Origin: Novosphingobium sp.
Lineage (GTDB): Bacteria; Pseudomonadota; Alphaproteobacteria; Sphingomonadales; Sphingomonadaceae
Direction: 5' to 3'
DNA: 64,000 nt
Assembly: GCF_039595395.1 (NCBI RefSeq)
Contig: NZ_JBCNLP010000001.1
Location: 1,240,001-1,304,000 of the forward strand
The notes beneath the pieces are model-generated. The model was not told where the DNA came from and ran no database searches. It saw only the letters and a program-made list of their open reading frames with translations. Positions 1 to 7,307 of the stretch are shown piece after piece. Made by a program: the position numbers and the translations under genes. How positions within the stretch are numbered: the stretch's first letter is position 1; every line of letters starts with the position of its first letter.

Positions 1-26
1 GTCTTGAGCCGTTGCGGGCCGGGCAT
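1..26 (-). CDS. 5' end of an unidentified gene, cut by the window edge
   Basis: Reading leftwards, an ATG at 26 opens a frame that runs to the window edge for eight codons, beginning MPGPQRLK. An AGGAG motif lies eight bases upstream of it, a good ribosome binding site, which is the main support. The product cannot be named from so short a piece. The gap between this start and the tRNA at 261 holds no other convincing gene, so it probably contains this gene's promoter. Confidence 0.35.
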
Positions 27-260
27 GGGGCAGTCTCCTGCCGCCTTGAATGCCGATTTTATGCGAAAATCCGGTGAGCAAGGGCATCAGGGTTCGGCGC
101 AGGACCTTGTTAGCATGTTGTAGAATGTTGCAGATTCGCTTGCGATCAGCGCACCATCGGCGCCGCCGTGAAATCGCCCCAGGAGGGACGATCAGCGCGC
201 ATGCTGTGCGTGAGGAATAGCCGTGAAACCTTGGCTAAAGCTTTGGATCGGCAGGAAAAT

Positions 261-336
261 TGGTGGGCCCGGCAGGATTCGAACCCGCGACCTAGCCGTT
301 ATGAGCGGCCAGCTCTAACCGCTGAGCTACAGGCCC
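261..336 (-). tRNA. tRNA-Ile2, anticodon CAU (decodes AUA after lysidine modification)
   Basis: The minus strand folds as a complete 76-nt tRNA: acceptor GGGCCTG pairs with CGGGCCC, the D arm starts TAGCTCAG, the T loop is GTTCGAATC, and CCA is encoded. The anticodon loop CTCATAA gives CAU. The body, especially the anticodon arm and the GGTCGC variable region, resembles the minor isoleucine tRNA rather than initiator or elongator tRNA-Met. The choice of Ile2 rests on this resemblance to the known bacterial ileX type; TilS would convert C34 to lysidine. Confidence 0.88.
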
Positions 337-371
337 CACCGGTCTCATGCCCGTTAGCCGGGCAAATCCCA

Positions 372-1388
372 TCAGGCAAGCACCACCGATGCCATGATCT
401 CTTTCACCGATGTCGGCTTGACCCGCGCCGCGATCAGGCGGCTGAACACCGCGCGCCACCAGTCATACATGCGGTCCAGATCCTGAGGCGTGCGGACATA
501 GGGCGTGTAGCCGGGGCTCAGCGACGGGCTGTGGAACGACAGCACCACCACCGGCAATTGCGCCGCCACCGCCAGATCGACCGCGCGCAAGGCCTCGGCG
601 ATGGTTACGCCCTCTGGGGTCAGCGGAATGCGGTCGAGCAGGCGCAGGCGGGCCATCAGCCCCTGCATCCGCCCCATGCGCGACATTTTCGGGAACAGCT
701 TCTGCCCCCATTGCCGCATGCCCCCGGCGAAGACCGAGGTCAGCGGCAATTCCATCAGCGTGCGCGCTTCGTCCACCCACCAGGGGCGCAGGCCCAGATG
801 GCTGTAATCCGGCCCGCCCCAGCCCGAATAGTCGAAGCGCGAGCGCACCGATGTGTCGATGGCAATCCCCGCCTCCTTCAGGATGGCGGCGGTGTTGGGG
901 CCGGTGCCATAGCGCCCGGCGCGATAGATCAGCGGCTTGACGCCGAAATTGCGCTCGATCGTGTCGTGCAGCTCCATGAACTTGGCGCGTTCAAGTTCGT
1001 AGGGAAGATTGCCCGCGAAGCTGTTGTGCTGGTTGACCTCTTCCTCATGCGGCGGGTTGACCCAGGGGTGAAGCTGCACCCCGATCTCGGCCTTGCCCTG
1101 CGCCAGCGGCTCGCGCAGCACCTCGGCGGCCAGAGGCGAGGTGGCGATCGGGTAGTCGATCAGATAGACCGGCACCACGCCGAAGCCACCGCAAAATTCC
1201 TGAAACTTGGTGATCCAGCCCACCGTGTCGACCGTGTGGCCGCTGGCGCGCAGCGGCTTGGTCCAGTCGAACTCTTCCTCGGTGTCCACGGTCAGCAGAA
1301 AGCGCTGGCCCATGCCGTCCTTGAAACGCACCAGAGCGTTCTCGCCGGGTGCGTCGCTCAATCGAAGGCTTGCCAAACTATGCCCCAT
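372..1388 (-). CDS. WalW-like polysaccharide deacetylase family protein
   Basis: A 338-residue protein of the polysaccharide deacetylase superfamily, closest in style to WalW proteins of surface polysaccharide clusters. Visible blocks are TVDTEEEFDW (33-42), the likely metal-binding acidic motif; LHPWVNPP (106-113) with a histidine; RAGRYG near 165; and FHSPSL near 300. No signal peptide is seen, so it is probably cytoplasmic or membrane-peripheral. It begins 9 bases after the stop of the upstream histidine kinase, so the two are probably co-transcribed. An internal ATG at 1313, with AAGGA just upstream and directly before the conserved LLTVDTEEE block, is an alternative start. The substrate is not known. 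Confidence 0.8.
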   Translation of the reverse strand: MGHSLASLRLSDAPGENALVRFKDGMGQRFLLTVDTEEEFDWTKPLRASGHTVDTVGWITKFQEFCGGFGVVPVYLIDYPIATSPLAAEVLREPLAQGKAEIGVQLHPWVNPPHEEEVNQHNSFAGNLPYELERAKFMELHDTIERNFGVKPLIYRAGRYGTGPNTAAILKEAGIAIDTSVRSRFDYSGWGGPDYSHLGLRPWWVDEARTLMELPLTSVFAGGMRQWGQKLFPKMSRMGRMQGLMARLRLLDRIPLTPEGVTIAEALRAVDLAVAAQLPVVVLSFHSPSLSPGYTPYVRTPQDLDRMYDWWRAVFSRLIAARVKPTSVKEIMASVVLA

Positions 1389-1397
1389 TCGGCGCGC

Positions 1398-3152
1398 TCA
1401 GGCCGCAGAGCTTGCGGACTGTCCCTTGTCGCCGGGATGCCCTTCGCTAGGTTCCAGCGGCATGCGGGTCAACCCCGGCAAATGTATGGACAGCATGGCA
1501 TTCTCCCGCAGCAGCCGCCCGCCGGCCGCGCGTGCTTCGGCGGCGGCGAGGCGCAGGGCGAAGCCGGTGCCGAACATGCCGGCCCATGGCGCGCCGCCCT
1601 GGCCATGGCCGTCACCGGCGCCAGCGTGGAACAGCCCGACATTGCCGAGCCCGGCCAGAGCGGCGGGCAGCGACATGGTGATGGCGATCTGGCCACCGGC
1701 CTGTTCCGGCGCCTGAGTGAGCGAAATCGTCAATTGCTCGTCCGCCACCGCATGGCTGGAGAGCGCGGCGAGCAGGCGCCAGATCAGCCTTTCGGCCTCC
1801 AGCGCGGGCAGGGCGACGGGCATGGTGCTGTCCGCGCCCGAGAGCACCATATGCAGCCCGCGCGCCTGTGCTTGCGGGGTCAGGCGGGCCAGCGCGGCCT
1901 TCAGACATTCGGCCATGTCGCAGGCGCCGCTGGCCAGTTCCATCGCGCCGCTGTCGAGGCGGGCGAAGCGCTCCAGCTCCTCAAACCCTGCCAGCATGCG
2001 CGCGCTGTCGGCTGCGATGACGGCGGCCAGAGCGCGATATTCATGCGGCGTGGGGCCGAAAAGCTGCTGCTGGATGATCTCGGCAAAGCCCTGGATGGCG
2101 TTGACCGGCGTGCGCAATTCATGAAGCACCTGACGCAGCCGGTCGCCATCGGCGGAGGCCGGGGCCTTGTGGACCTCGCTGACCGGGGGGCGGCGCATGC
2201 GGCCGATATGGCCGACGAAGCGCCCGCTCAGCGGATCGAAGCGGGGCACGGCATCGACCTGCCATTCGCCGGTGACGCCCTGGGCGCCCTCCAGCGCGAC
2301 AGAGATCGCGCGGAACGGCTGATGCTGGCGCACGGCCAGCGCCAGAGCGGGATGATGCGCCAGCAGATGGCCGACCACCATCGGCGCCATGCCGCCTTCG
2401 GCCCAGGTGATGCGTCCTTCGGTGTCGCTGGTGAAATCGAAGGCGCGGATCGGGTTGAAGGGGGTGACATCGCCATCGAGCGGAAGCTGGGGCGCGTCGC
2501 TGACCGGGGCGGCGACACGGGCGCGGCGGAAGGCCTCGATGCGGCGGACGATGGCGCCGATGCTGTCGACGCCCGATGGGGGCGGAGGCGGGGCCTCAAG
2601 CTCGGCGGTGAGGGTGAGTTCGGGCTCTGCCGGGGCGGCGGGTTGCGGTACGATGGGCTCGACGGAAGCAAACTTCACCGGTGGCGTGGTTTCGGCAGCG
2701 ACGGGCGCTTCCGGTGCGGGCAGGCCTCTTTCGGCAATGCCCAGACGCGTCAGCAGCGCGCGGGCGCGGGGCGGCAGATCGGTCCGCTCACGCAGAAGCC
2801 CCCGCGCATGCAGCGGCAGCGCGGGAATCAGATCGAGCCATTGCTCCTCGCCCAGATCGGCCGAGCGGATCGCGGCGCCCGCCACCGCAGGCTCCATCGC
2901 GCAGAGCGCCGCCATCAAACGCGGCGAGCGCAGGCGCTGCCCCGGCTGGCCCAGCATGCGCGCGCGATCGGCCACAGGGATATGCCCCGCCAGTTCGCCC
3001 AGCCGGCGATAGGCGGCATCCACCAGATCGCCGCGCGCCTCCGCGGGCATGGTGCCCAGCAGATCGATCAACTGGCGAAGCTGGATGCGCGCAACACTGG
3101 CCCCCATGGGGACTAGGCGCAGCACCGTGGCAAGGCGATCATCATACAGCAT
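1398..3152 (-). CDS. Sensor histidine kinase with a weak ATP-binding domain
   Basis: A 584-residue protein with a HisKA phosphoacceptor helix around 338-360 (LHELRTPVNAIQGF, His344). Before it lie an alpha-helical region (about 20-140), a Pro/Ala-rich linker (150-195) and a PAS-like region (235-320). The C-terminal ATPase domain is recognisable only from its glycine box (FGTGFALRL, about 535). The N box reads ERLIWRLLAALSSHA without the usual asparagines, and no clear DxGxG motif is seen. It has no membrane segment, so it should act in the cytoplasm. The first in-frame start is TTG at 3155; the ATG at 3152 is preferred. It probably forms an operon with the downstream WalW-like gene. No partner response regulator is adjacent. 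Confidence 0.75.
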   Translation of the reverse strand: MLYDDRLATVLRLVPMGASVARIQLRQLIDLLGTMPAEARGDLVDAAYRRLGELAGHIPVADRARMLGQPGQRLRSPRLMAALCAMEPAVAGAAIRSADLGEEQWLDLIPALPLHARGLLRERTDLPPRARALLTRLGIAERGLPAPEAPVAAETTPPVKFASVEPIVPQPAAPAEPELTLTAELEAPPPPPSGVDSIGAIVRRIEAFRRARVAAPVSDAPQLPLDGDVTPFNPIRAFDFTSDTEGRITWAEGGMAPMVVGHLLAHHPALALAVRQHQPFRAISVALEGAQGVTGEWQVDAVPRFDPLSGRFVGHIGRMRRPPVSEVHKAPASADGDRLRQVLHELRTPVNAIQGFAEIIQQQLFGPTPHEYRALAAVIAADSARMLAGFEELERFARLDSGAMELASGACDMAECLKAALARLTPQAQARGLHMVLSGADSTMPVALPALEAERLIWRLLAALSSHAVADEQLTISLTQAPEQAGGQIAITMSLPAALAGLGNVGLFHAGAGDGHGQGGAPWAGMFGTGFALRLAAAEARAAGGRLLRENAMLSIHLPGLTRMPLEPSEGHPGDKGQSASSAA

Positions 3153-3467
3153 CAAAAGCGATTCGAAGCACCTGTTGGGGCAATGCGCCCGTGAGGGTAG
3201 AAGGTGTGATTACAACGCATTTGGTTATGCATCTGCTTACGCCCCGCCCAAAACAAGACAATCAGCGAAGGAGGCATCATGATCCTCCGCCCTCTGGCCT
3301 AGCAGCTTGGCCATAAGGTGAAAGACCCATGTCGCAGCGCGTTGCAAAGCGGGACGATTGCGGGCATAGACAATAATATTATCGGCTGCCGCAACGCAGG
3401 CAGTGTTTGTTTCCTCCAATGTGGGCTAATCCTGCATTTTGTATAGGGTGGGGTTTTCAAAAAGGTT
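3153..3467. other. Gap of about 310 bases between a kinase and the lrp-like gene; minimal ORF inside
   Basis: This is a divergent intergenic region and should hold promoters for both sides. On the plus strand AAGGAGG (3268-3274) is followed by a seven-codon frame, MILRPLA, at 3279-3302. That Shine-Dalgarno sits inside the near-palindrome 3270-3288 (GGAGG and CCTCC around ATCATGAT). On the minus strand a 60-codon TTG-initiated frame (3419-3237) is open but lacks a well placed ribosome binding site; it is not called. No other gene is evident. Confidence 0.4.
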
Positions 3468-3935
3468 ATGGCCAATCTTGACCAGATTGATCGTCGGCTG
3501 CTCGCCGAATTGCAGGACGAAGGGCGCGTAACCAACGTCGAACTGGCGCAGCGCGTCGGCCTCACGGCGCCGCCCTGCCTGCGCCGCGTGCGCGCGCTGG
3601 AAGAAATGGGCGTGATTCGCGGTTACCATGCCGAACTCGACGCTGCCAAGCTGGGCTTTGCGATCACCGTCTTCGCCATGGTTTCGCTGAAAAGCCAGGC
3701 CGAGGACTCGCTGAGGCAGTTCGAAGATCACGTTCGCCAGCTTCCCGAAGTGCGCGAATGCCATATGCTCAATGGCGAAATCGACTTCATCCTGAAAATC
3801 GTCAGCCGCGACCTGCAGAGCTTCCAGGAGTTCCTGACCAGCAAGCTGACACCCGCGCCTAACGTGGCGAGCGTTAAGACTTCGCTGACGATCCGCACCT
3901 CGAAGCATATTCCGGGTGTGCCGTTGGAGGTTTGA
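3468..3935 (+). CDS. Lrp/AsnC family transcriptional regulator
   Basis: At 155 residues this is the usual length for the Lrp/AsnC family. The N-terminal winged helix-turn-helix covers about 3-60 (DQIDRRLLAELQDEGR, then VELAQRVGLTAPPCLRRV). The C-terminal RAM ligand-binding domain covers about 70-145, with the pattern VRECHMLNGEIDFILKI. Such proteins form dimers and octamers and often respond to amino acids; the effector here is unknown. The ATG at 3468 has a short AAAGG upstream. It stands alone, convergent with accC, with a repeat element between the two stop codons. Confidence 0.92.
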   Translation: MANLDQIDRRLLAELQDEGRVTNVELAQRVGLTAPPCLRRVRALEEMGVIRGYHAELDAAKLGFAITVFAMVSLKSQAEDSLRQFEDHVRQLPEVRECHMLNGEIDFILKIVSRDLQSFQEFLTSKLTPAPNVASVKTSLTIRTSKHIPGVPLEV

Positions 3936-3944
3936 TCGGGTTTT

Positions 3945-4203
3945 CAGAAGGTTGAAAAGGGAAATGCGAGGGTGTTACACCCTCGCGCTCCCATGAATGT
4001 CTACGTTGCGCACAGGGTTCGACGTTGCGCCCAGCTTGCCGCGCCGCAGGCTTTCAAACGAGAAAAGGCGCCGGGGCAAAACTGCCTGCGGCGCCTTTTC
4101 TGTGCTGGTGGAGAGGCTGGGCGTACCAATTCGGCGCCACTGCCTTATCGTCGGAAGACGTCATGGGAGCGCGAGGGGGTAACCCCCTCGCACTTTTCTT
4201 CCC
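3945..4203. repeat. Composite palindromic repeat, locus A (type 2 arm left, type 1 arm right)
   Basis: A left hairpin lies at 3966-3986 (arms GCGAGGGTG and CACCCTCGC) and a right hairpin at 4171-4191 (arms GCGAGGGGG and CCCCCTCGC around TAA). Each is flanked on its inner side by GGGAGC or its complement and on its outer side by a T-rich strand pointing outwards. The centre holds an 11-base perfect inverted repeat, 4041-4051 against 4084-4094. The element fills the space between the convergent stops of lrp (3935) and accC (4204). Confidence 0.85.
4061..4101. terminator. Strong hairpin inside repeat locus A
   Basis: AGAAAAGGCGCCG (4061-4073) pairs perfectly with CGGCGCCTTTTCT, with an inner GGCA/TGCC helix and an AAAC loop. 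A-tracts and T-tracts on both sides make it a possible bidirectional intrinsic terminator between convergent lrp and accC. It overlaps the central inverted repeat of the repeat element, so the terminator role is inferred. Confidence 0.6.
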
Positions 4204-5553
4204 TTAATGGGCCTTCTTGGCCAACCACTCTTCCAGCCACTTGATGGTGTAGTCGCCGCTGCGGAAATCGGGCTCCTGCAACAGGGCCTGATGCAACGGA
4301 ATCGAGGTCTTCGGCCCCTCGATCACCATCTCTTCCAAAGCGCGCTTCAGGCGCATGATGCAGCCCTCGCGCGTGCGGCCATAGACGATCAGCTTGGCGA
4401 TCATCGAATCGTAGTAGGGCGGAATGCGATAACCCGCATACAGGCCGCTATCCACACGCACATGCAGGCCGCCCGAGGCGTGGTAGTTCTCCACCTTGCC
4501 GGGCGAGGGCGCAAAGGTCCAGGGATCCTCGGCGTTGATGCGGCATTCGATGGCATGGCCGCGGAATTCCACATCCTCCTGCTTCACCGAGAGCGGCTGG
4601 CCGTCGGCGATGCGGATCTGCTCGCGCACCAGATCGAGGCCGGTGATGGCTTCGGTGACCGGATGCTCCACCTGCAGACGGGTGTTCATCTCGATGAAGT
4701 AGAACTCGCCCTTTTCCCACAGGAACTCGATGGTGCCCGCGCCGCGATAGCCCATGTCGGCCATGGCCTTGGCCACGATGCCGCCCATGCGCGCGCGCTC
4801 TTCCGGCGTGATGACGGGCGAGGGGGCCTCTTCCAGCACCTTCTGGTGGCGGCGCTGCAGCGAACAGTCGCGCTCGCCCAGGTGAATGGCTTCACCCTTG
4901 CCGTCGCCGAAGATCTGGAATTCGATATGGCGCGGATTGCCGAGATACTTCTCGATATAGACCGTGGCATCGCCGAAAGCGGCCTTCGCCTCGGACCCGG
5001 CCTGCTGCATCAGCGTTTCGAGGTCTTCGGGGCGCTCACACACCTTCATGCCGCGACCGCCGCCGCCGCTGGCGGCCTTGATGATCACGGGATAGCCGAT
5101 CTCCTCGGCGATCTGCTGAGCCTCTTCCACATCCGAGACCGCGCCAGCCGAACCGGGCACCAGAGGCATGCCCAGATCGCCCGCCGTCTTCTTGGCGGTG
5201 ACCTTGTCACCCATGGTGCGGATATGCTCGGGCTTGGGGCCGATCCAGGTGATGCCGTGCGCTTCGACGATCTCGGCGAAGCGGGCATTTTCCGACAGGA
5301 AGCCATAGCCGGGGTGGATCGCATCCGCGCCGGTGATCTCGGCCGCGCTGATGATGGCGGCGACGTTGAGATAGCTGTCCTTGGCGGCGGGCGGCCCGAT
5401 GCACACGGCATTGGTGGCCAGGCGCACATGCATGGCATCGGCGTCGGCGGTGGAATGGACCGCCACCGTCTCGATGCCCATTTCATGCGCGGCCCGCAGG
5501 ATGCGCAGAGCGATTTCGCCCCGGTTGGCGATCAGGATGCGTTTGATGGCCAT
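4204..5553 (-). CDS. accC: Acetyl-CoA carboxylase, biotin carboxylase subunit
   Basis: AccC carboxylates the biotin of AccB using ATP and bicarbonate, the first half-reaction of malonyl-CoA synthesis. The 449-residue length matches the family. The N-terminal domain opens with IKRILIANRGEIALR. The ATP-grasp domain has the glycine loop SGGGGRG (162-168) and the catalytic block FIEMNTRLQVEHPVTE (286-301), which includes the conserved Glu, Asn and Arg. The gene lies 7 bases downstream of accB, so the two are one transcription unit, as in most bacteria. accA and accD are not in the window. Confidence 0.97.
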   Translation of the reverse strand: MAIKRILIANRGEIALRILRAAHEMGIETVAVHSTADADAMHVRLATNAVCIGPPAAKDSYLNVAAIISAAEITGADAIHPGYGFLSENARFAEIVEAHGITWIGPKPEHIRTMGDKVTAKKTAGDLGMPLVPGSAGAVSDVEEAQQIAEEIGYPVIIKAASGGGGRGMKVCERPEDLETLMQQAGSEAKAAFGDATVYIEKYLGNPRHIEFQIFGDGKGEAIHLGERDCSLQRRHQKVLEEAPSPVITPEERARMGGIVAKAMADMGYRGAGTIEFLWEKGEFYFIEMNTRLQVEHPVTEAITGLDLVREQIRIADGQPLSVKQEDVEFRGHAIECRINAEDPWTFAPSPGKVENYHASGGLHVRVDSGLYAGYRIPPYYDSMIAKLIVYGRTREGCIMRLKRALEEMVIEGPKTSIPLHQALLQEPDFRSGDYTIKWLEEWLAKKAH

Positions 5554-5560
5554 GGTCGGC

Positions 5561-6061
5561 TTAGCCGATCACCACCAGAGGCTGGTCGAATTCGACCGGC
5601 TGGCCGTTGTCGATCAGAATGGCCTTGACCGTGCCGGCGGCAGGAGCGGTGATGGGGTTCATCACCTTCATGGCTTCCACGATCAGCAGCGTGTCGCCGG
5701 CCTTGACGGTCTTGCCCACGCTGACGAAGTCGGGAGCGCCGGGCTCGGCGGCCAGATAGGCGGTGCCGACCATGGGCGACTTCACGGCCTTGCCGTCGAT
5801 GGCGGGCTCGGCGGCAGCGGCGGGGGCCGCAGCCACGGGTGCGGCGGCGGCCGGTGCGGGCGCATAGGCCACGGGGGCAGCAGCCACCATCTGGGGAGCG
5901 CCACGCACGACGCGGATCTTGCGATCGCCATCGGCGACCTCGATCTCGGTCAGGTTGGTTTCGGCCAGCAGTTCAGCCAGTTCGCGCACCAGCGTGCCGT
6001 CGATATTCATGCCCAGGTCGCCGGTCTTGCCGTCGCGGCCCGTGTTGTTGTCGTCGCTCAT
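5561..6061 (-). CDS. accB: Acetyl-CoA carboxylase biotin carboxyl carrier protein
   Basis: The 166-residue carrier holds the biotin that moves CO2 from AccC to the carboxyltransferase. The C-terminal biotinyl domain (about 90-166) has the motif EAMKVMN with biotinylated Lys132. An Ala/Pro-rich flexible linker covers about 60-88. The N-terminal helical region (20-55) matches other AccB proteins. It is first of the accB-accC pair, with aroQ about 100 bases upstream in the same orientation, an arrangement common in proteobacteria. Confidence 0.97.
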   Translation of the reverse strand: MSDDNNTGRDGKTGDLGMNIDGTLVRELAELLAETNLTEIEVADGDRKIRVVRGAPQMVAAAPVAYAPAPAAAAPVAAAPAAAAEPAIDGKAVKSPMVGTAYLAAEPGAPDFVSVGKTVKAGDTLLIVEAMKVMNPITAPAAGTVKAILIDNGQPVEFDQPLVVIG

Positions 6062-6158
6062 GGGGTCCCCTTGGCGAAAAATAGATCAGCGCGTGCCCCT
6101 AGGCCCGTGGAAACCGGCGGGCAAGGGGCAGGCGCATGGTTTTTGCCGGGCCTGCGCC

Positions 6159-6611
6159 TTACAGCGCTGCCACGGCTTCGATCGCCAGCGTATAGGACCT
6201 TGCGCCGAAACCCGCAATCGTAGCCATGGCGGCCATGCCGATATAGCTCTTGTGGCGGAATTCCTCGCGCTTGTGGGGGTTTGAGAGGTGAACCTCGATC
6301 ACCGGCACGGTGATGCCCTTGATGGCGTCGTGAAGGGCGACGCTGGTGTGGGTGTAGGCGCCGCCGTTCAGGATGACGGCCTTGGCGCCGGTGGCATTGG
6401 CTTCGTGCAGCCAGTCGATCAGCGCGCCTTCGTGGTTGGATTGGAAGGTTTTGACCGTCAGGCCCAGCTTTTCGCCCTGCGTGACCAGCCGCGCATTGAT
6501 GTCCGCCAGCGTTTCATGGCCGTAGATATGCGGCTCGCGGATGCCCAGCAGATTGATGTTGGGGCCGTTCAAAACATAGACGGTGCCGGGGAGGGGGCTG
6601 GAGTCGGTCAT
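6159..6611 (-). CDS. aroQ: Type II 3-dehydroquinate dehydratase
   Basis: AroQ removes water from 3-dehydroquinate to give 3-dehydroshikimate, the third step of the shikimate pathway. At 150 residues it has the type II length and motifs: VLNGPNINLLGIREP (13-27), the flexible lid with Arg25 and catalytic Tyr30, FQSNHEG (56-62), LNGGAYTHTS (81-90), and the catalytic His108 in VIEVHLSN. It forms a dodecamer in known cases. It is followed about 100 bases later by accB on the same strand, so readthrough transcription is plausible. Confidence 0.96.
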   Translation of the reverse strand: MTDSSPLPGTVYVLNGPNINLLGIREPHIYGHETLADINARLVTQGEKLGLTVKTFQSNHEGALIDWLHEANATGAKAVILNGGAYTHTSVALHDAIKGITVPVIEVHLSNPHKREEFRHKSYIGMAAMATIAGFGARSYTLAIEAVAAL

Positions 6612-6661
6612 TGTTACCTACCTGTTTAGGGAGTTTTCCTTCTCATACAGGGCAGGGGCGG

Positions 6662-6709
6662 GGGTGCAAGGGCGCCCCAGGGGCAGGGTGCAAAGGCGCC
6701 CCAAGGGGC
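6662..6709. repeat. Two tandem GC-rich direct repeats
   Basis: GGGTGCAAGGGCGCCCCAG at 6662 is followed immediately by a near-identical unit at 6686 (GGGTGCAAAGGCGCCCCAAG). Each contains the palindrome GGCGCC. They lie between the stop of the holin-like gene and the start of aroQ. Function unknown; slipped-strand duplication or a weak terminator are possible. Confidence 0.5.
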
Positions 6710-6735
6710 GGGCGGGCGCGCCCTTGCGTCAGCGT

Positions 6736-7149
6736 TTACTTGTCGGTTCCGTTGGCTTTGCCCCATTGGCGCGCGGCGGTGTAACCCAGATAGCCGGTGC
6801 CGAAGAGCGTGTAGAGCGAGGAGGGAATGCCCTCGAGATAGGTGTTCATCCCCGTGGCGATGGCCTTGGCCATATCGGGCCGAAAGGCGGACAGCACGCC
6901 CATCGGAATGGCGCAGAGGATGATGACATACATCACATAGAGGAAGCTGGGCCGCGCCCGGCTGGTCCAGGGATCGGCGGCATTGGCCTCGGCCACGATG
7001 GCGGAGAGCTGGGTCTGCAGCGTCTGGAGTTCCTGCGTGCCTTGCAGTTGCAGCAGTTGCAGCTTGGCGGCGTCGCGCTGGGCCTTGTCGGGGATGATCC
7101 GGTCGAGCAGGGCGGACACCGGCGAGATCAGCGTGTCGAGCAGAGGCAT
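6736..7149 (-). CDS. Holin of the three-transmembrane, gene-transfer-agent type
   Basis: A 137-residue membrane protein. The N-terminal half (about 1-60) is amphipathic and glutamine-rich (AAKLQLLQLQGTQELQTLQT), and the second half holds hydrophobic segments at about 70-88 (FLYVMYVIILCAIPMGV) and 108-125. The tail ARQWGKANGTDK is basic. This matches the family described as holins for release of gene transfer agents. No lysin, capsid or tail gene is nearby, so it is either a dispersed part of a transfer-agent system or a domesticated holin; its activity is inferred only from family likeness. Confidence 0.7.
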   Translation of the reverse strand: MPLLDTLISPVSALLDRIIPDKAQRDAAKLQLLQLQGTQELQTLQTQLSAIVAEANAADPWTSRARPSFLYVMYVIILCAIPMGVLSAFRPDMAKAIATGMNTYLEGIPSSLYTLFGTGYLGYTAARQWGKANGTDK

Positions 7150-7210
7150 GGTTCAAGATCCTTTTGGGTGGGAAGGATCTCGGAAAATAACCAAATGGGC
7201 GTGATTAGGA

Positions 7211-7246
7211 AAATGCCGCGCCGGGCGTGATGTCCGGCGCGGCTTT
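7211..7246 (-). terminator. Intrinsic terminator after the flavoprotein gene
   Basis: GCCGCGCCGG (7215-7224) and CCGGCGCGGC (7234-7243) form a perfect 10-base stem. On the minus strand it is followed by ATTTTCC. It lies downstream of the leftward oxidoreductase gene that ends at 7308. Confidence 0.6.
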
Positions 7247-7249
7247 GGA

Positions 7250-7295
7250 GCATCGTGCGAAAAAGTGAGAACCGGTTTTTCGCTTAAAACGATGC
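7250..7295. repeat. Dispersed palindrome, second family, copy 1
   Basis: Nested inverted repeats: GCATCGT with ACGATGC outside, and GCGAAAAA with TTTTTCGC inside, around GAACCGG. A second, more diverged copy is at 31824-31869. Similar AACCGGTTTTTCGC palindromes are familiar from intergenic DNA of other alphaproteobacteria. Confidence 0.65.
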
Positions 7296-7307
7296 GACCA
7301 CAAAGAA

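Noticed and set aside
261..336. Initiator or elongator tRNA-Met for the CAU tRNA
   Set aside because: The anticodon arm and variable region match tRNA-Ile2, and the acceptor begins with a normal G-C pair rather than the mismatch of initiator tRNA.
168..3116. A 982-codon plus-strand open frame
   Set aside because: It runs antisense through the tRNA, the deacetylase and the kinase, has an Arg/Gln/His-rich composition without any domain, and exists only because GC-rich genes leave the opposite strand open.
3237..3419. A 60-codon TTG-initiated minus-strand frame between the kinase and lrp
   Set aside because: Its translation looks protein-like, but the start is TTG and the nearby GGAGG overlaps the start itself rather than preceding it; no family recognised.
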